This document shows, piece by piece, positions 61,847 to 64,000 of a stretch of DNA of 64,000 bases. The position numbers and the translations under genes were made by a program. The DNA is from Neoasaia chiangmaiensis (lineage in GTDB: Bacteria > Pseudomonadota > Alphaproteobacteria > Acetobacterales > Acetobacteraceae), in contig NZ_CP014691.1 in NCBI RefSeq assembly GCF_002005465.1, positions 2,506,501 through 2,570,500 on the forward strand. The letters run 5' to 3'. Position 1 is the first letter of the stretch, and every line of letters begins with the position of its first letter. The notes under the pieces were generated by a model. That model was not told the origin of the DNA and did not search any database. It was given only the letters and a program-made list of their open reading frames with translations.

Positions 61847-62743
61847 TCAGTCGCGCGATATAGATAGCCCGGCGAGAAGTGGGGTGTATGCGGCGAGCCT
61901 GCGGGATACGAACTCGGTGAAGAGCCGCACGCGCTTCGTCCTGCGTGTCTCCCCCTGCATGAGAAGCCAGAGCGTTCCATGCCCGTGCAGGTCGGTGCCG
62001 GGCACCCTGACCAGCAGCGGATCGGCATCGCCGACGAAGCACGGCAGTTTCGTCATGCCGATCCCTTGCCGCGCTGCGACGATCTGCGTTTCAGCGTCCG
62101 GGGTCCTGAACAGAGCCCCTGTGGTACGAACCTCTCCTTCGTGAACCCAACCGGGAAGACCGTCATTGTTGATGACGATCCAGCGGATAGGGCCGGGGAC
62201 ACCCGCACGCCATGACGTCAAGCGATCGTGGGACATATAGATGCCGCTGGACAATGTGGGGCCGATCAGGCCGTGAAGATTGGGCGGCAGCTTTTCCCGG
62301 TTCAGTACGATACGGATCGCGACATCGGCTTCCCGGTTCGTCAGGTTCGCGACCGCGCCGGTCGGCACGATCTCCAGTTCGATGTCTGGATGCATGCGGG
62401 CAAAATCAGCAAGATCCGGCATAAGCAGATGTGTCGCGAGGAACGGCGGCAGCGTTATGCGCAAAAGCCCGCGCACACTCTGGTCGCGACCGAAAACGCG
62501 CGTTTCCAGTTGGTGCGACGACGTTTCCATCTGGTTCGCGAATTCGAGGATTTCCTCGCCCGCTGCCGTCAGGCGATAGCCCGCAGGCAGTTTTTCGAAC
62601 GTATGCGTCCCGAGGTGTTTCTCAAGCTGGGCAATGCGGCGCAGCACGGTTGAATGGTTTACCCCCAGATGCCCCGCCGCAGCCCGCACCGAGCCACCGC
62701 GCGCGACGGCCAGGAAGTAGCGAACATCGTCCCAATCGGTCAT
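61847..62743 (-). CDS. LysR-family transcriptional regulator
   Basis: 298 residues from ATG 62743. The N-terminal winged helix-turn-helix reads MTDWDDVRYFLAVARGGSVR with AAAGHLGVNHSTVLRRIAQL; the effector-binding domain begins near RGLLRITLPPFLATHLLMPD. It is divergent from an SDR oxidoreductase gene with 276 bases between, the classic LysR arrangement, so it probably controls that gene and perhaps the NAD(P)-binding gene after it. The effector is unknown. Confidence 0.92.
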   Translation of the reverse strand: MTDWDDVRYFLAVARGGSVRAAAGHLGVNHSTVLRRIAQLEKHLGTHTFEKLPAGYRLTAAGEEILEFANQMETSSHQLETRVFGRDQSVRGLLRITLPPFLATHLLMPDLADFARMHPDIELEIVPTGAVANLTNREADVAIRIVLNREKLPPNLHGLIGPTLSSGIYMSHDRLTSWRAGVPGPIRWIVINNDGLPGWVHEGEVRTTGALFRTPDAETQIVAARQGIGMTKLPCFVGDADPLLVRVPGTDLHGHGTLWLLMQGETRRTKRVRLFTEFVSRRLAAYTPLLAGLSISRD

Positions 62744-63019
62744 GGTGCATTCCAGCACCGTACGGTGCGCCTTCCAAAGTCCATTTCCGCCACATCGTGC
62801 GCCATGGCGAGCCGCCATCATAGCGGCTGGCGATTCATTTTTCCCGACTTTCAAACGGGGAATACCGATCGTCCGACCGACGTCACTCGTCCAGCCGGAT
62901 CGATTTCGCACCACCGATATGCGCGTTTTCGCACTCAATGCCTGACTCCGGACGACCCATGTTGGGATTGTCGGGGGACCACCCCGAACGATCAAAGATG
63001 AAGTCTGAAGGGAAAAGTC

Positions 63020-63754
63020 ATGGGAAAGCTTGAGGGTAAGGTTGCCGTCATCACCGGTGGATCAAGCGGGCTGGCGCTGGCGAGCGCCAGGCAGTTCGTT
63101 GAGGAAGGTGCCTATGTGTTCATCACGGGCCGGAGGCAGGAGGTGCTGGACGAGGCCGTCAGGCTGATCGGTCGGAACGTGACCGGCGTACGCGGCGACG
63201 CGGCCAATCTGGACGACCTCGACCGCCTGTTCGACACGGTCAAGCGGGAAAAGGGCAGGATCGACGTCCTGTATGCGAGCGCTGGCACGGGCGAAGCCCT
63301 CCCGCTGGGCGAGATTACCGAGCAGCATTTCGATGCGACCTTCAACCTGAATGCGCGCGGCACGCTGTTCACGGTCCAGAAGGCGTTGCCGCTGTTCAAC
63401 GATGGCGGGTCGATCTTCATGACCGGCTCGGTGGCCTCGATCAAAGGTTTCCCCGGTTACAGCGTGTACGCAGCAAGCAAGGCGACGCTGCACGCCTTCG
63501 CACGCGGGTGGCTCAACGAACTGAAAAGCCGGAACATCCGGGTGAACGTGCTGCACCCGGGGCCGATCGCCACACCGATGCAGGACCAGGTTCTCACGCC
63601 AGAAGCAAAGCAGATGTTCGAATCCCTGATCCCGCGGGGAACGATGGGCCGTCCCGAGGAAATTGCGGCGGCCGCGCTGTTTCTTGCTTCAGACGAGTCC
63701 AGCTTCGTGAACGGGGTGGAACTGTCTGTCGACGGTGGTTTCTCGGCCATCTGA
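63020..63754 (+). CDS. Short-chain dehydrogenase/reductase
   Basis: 244 residues of the classical SDR family. The cofactor loop is VAVITGGSSGLALASARQFV (Gly-x-x-x-Gly-x-x-variant with Leu-Ala instead of Ile-Gly), and the catalytic Ser/Tyr/Lys lie in MTGSVASIKGFPGYSVYAAS with Lys in ASKATLHAF. The NADP-preferring Arg-Arg of VFITGRRQEVLDEA follows beta-2. C-terminal features are VLHPGPIATPMQDQ and FVNGVELSVDGGFSAI. An AAGGGAAAAG site precedes the ATG. Substrate cannot be told. Confidence 0.92.
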   Translation: MGKLEGKVAVITGGSSGLALASARQFVEEGAYVFITGRRQEVLDEAVRLIGRNVTGVRGDAANLDDLDRLFDTVKREKGRIDVLYASAGTGEALPLGEITEQHFDATFNLNARGTLFTVQKALPLFNDGGSIFMTGSVASIKGFPGYSVYAASKATLHAFARGWLNELKSRNIRVNVLHPGPIATPMQDQVLTPEAKQMFESLIPRGTMGRPEEIAAAALFLASDESSFVNGVELSVDGGFSAI

Positions 63755-63862
63755 AATCGCGCCGGCCGCGCGAAAGTCGCGCACGCGCGGGCCGCCACAT
63801 AGCAGAATGGAGAGGCCTGCGCCGTTGAAAGCCGGGCAATCGATATCAATTGGAGAAGCACA

Positions 63863-64000
63863 ATGAACTACGCGATTATAGGTTTCGGCAAGATAGGCCA
63901 GGCTCTCGCCCACGCCTTCGCCCGCAGGAACATCGACGTAACCGTCGCGAGCCGCCGGTCGTCCGAGGCGCTGGCGCCGCAGGCTCGGGCAATTGGCCCC
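63863..64000 (+). CDS. NAD(P)-binding oxidoreductase, F420-dependent reductase-like (partial)
   Basis: The first 46 residues are inside the window: MNYAIIGFGKIGQALAHAFA, then RRNIDVTVASRRSSEALAPQ. This is a Rossmann fold start (Gly-x-Gly-x-x-Gly) with an Arg-Arg after the second strand, favouring NADPH, as in NADPH-dependent F420 reductase-like and related reductases. A GGAGAA site precedes the ATG. It is 108 bases after the SDR gene and probably in its operon. The gene is cut by the window edge. Confidence 0.7.
   Translation, partial: MNYAIIGFGKIGQALAHAFARRNIDVTVASRRSSEALAPQARAIGP

Overview
The window reads as a chromosomal segment of a GC-rich alphaproteobacterium, most likely an acetic acid bacterium or a close relative (Acetobacteraceae). 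The evidence is indirect: a hopanoid cluster (hpnD, hpnE, shc, hpnG), an OprB sugar porin, a glnK-amtB pair, a glutamine-dependent NAD synthetase and an FeS-type photolyase relative, all with strongly GC-biased codon use. Genus cannot be decided from the sequence alone. There is no rRNA, CRISPR array or intact insertion sequence; one tRNA gene, tRNA-Tyr(GTA), is present.

Layout. 1-3.1 kb: the tail of a gene probably encoding a DnaJ/CbpA-type co-chaperone, its CbpM-like modulator, a parS-like palindrome, two small hypothetical genes, and a two-gene encapsulin nanocompartment operon (DyP peroxidase carrying an encapsulin targeting peptide, then the shell protein). 3.2-6.5 kb: a possible frameshifted small gene, tRNA-Tyr, rlmB, a zinc-type alcohol dehydrogenase-like oxidoreductase, a 47-residue membrane peptide and an RcnB-like secreted protein. 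6.5-16.2 kb: housekeeping and transport (cysE, a UbiH-type hydroxylase, glnK-amtB, a large MscS-type channel, nadE, a DUF1328 protein). 16.2-21.6 kb: an OprB porin behind an AT-rich leader with a 10-bp inverted repeat, a Tat-exported aminotransferase, a DUF2142 membrane protein and a secreted cupin. 21.7-26.6 kb: hopanoid biosynthesis. 26.6-29.3 kb: a divergent SSS-type transporter and serine-hydrolase lipoprotein. 29.5-30.4 kb: a holin-like plus lysozyme-like pair behind a strong terminator. 30.5-34.7 kb: priA, xerC and a two-motif aspartic protease.

34.7-43 kb is a surface-glycoconjugate locus: a secreted RTX-like repeat protein flanked by two very large two-domain glycosyltransferases and an RgpF-type glycosyltransferase. 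43-47.6 kb: an HU protein, dnaB, and a DUF1800/DUF1501 pair. 47.6-54.4 kb: one tightly overlapping operon (ytcA-like, HlyD-type adaptor, FUSC pump, NodT-type outer-membrane factor, pabB, pabC) joining a tripartite aromatic-compound pump to p-aminobenzoate synthesis. 54.6-58 kb: a compact cluster of acyl-CoA dehydrogenase, PIG-L deacetylase, methyltransferase and facing GT2 glycosyltransferase, which looks like an uncharacterised pathway. 58-64 kb: a photolyase-related protein, a small Cys-containing acidic protein, an MFS transporter, a possible IS66 transposase remnant, a LysR regulator divergent from an SDR oxidoreductase, and a truncated NAD(P)-binding protein gene at the right edge.

The best candidates for undescribed biology are the glycosyltransferase/RTX locus, the acyl-CoA dehydrogenase/PIG-L/methyltransferase/GT2 cluster, the pump-pABA operon, and the lysis-like pair whose leader resembles a phage late-gene antitermination site.
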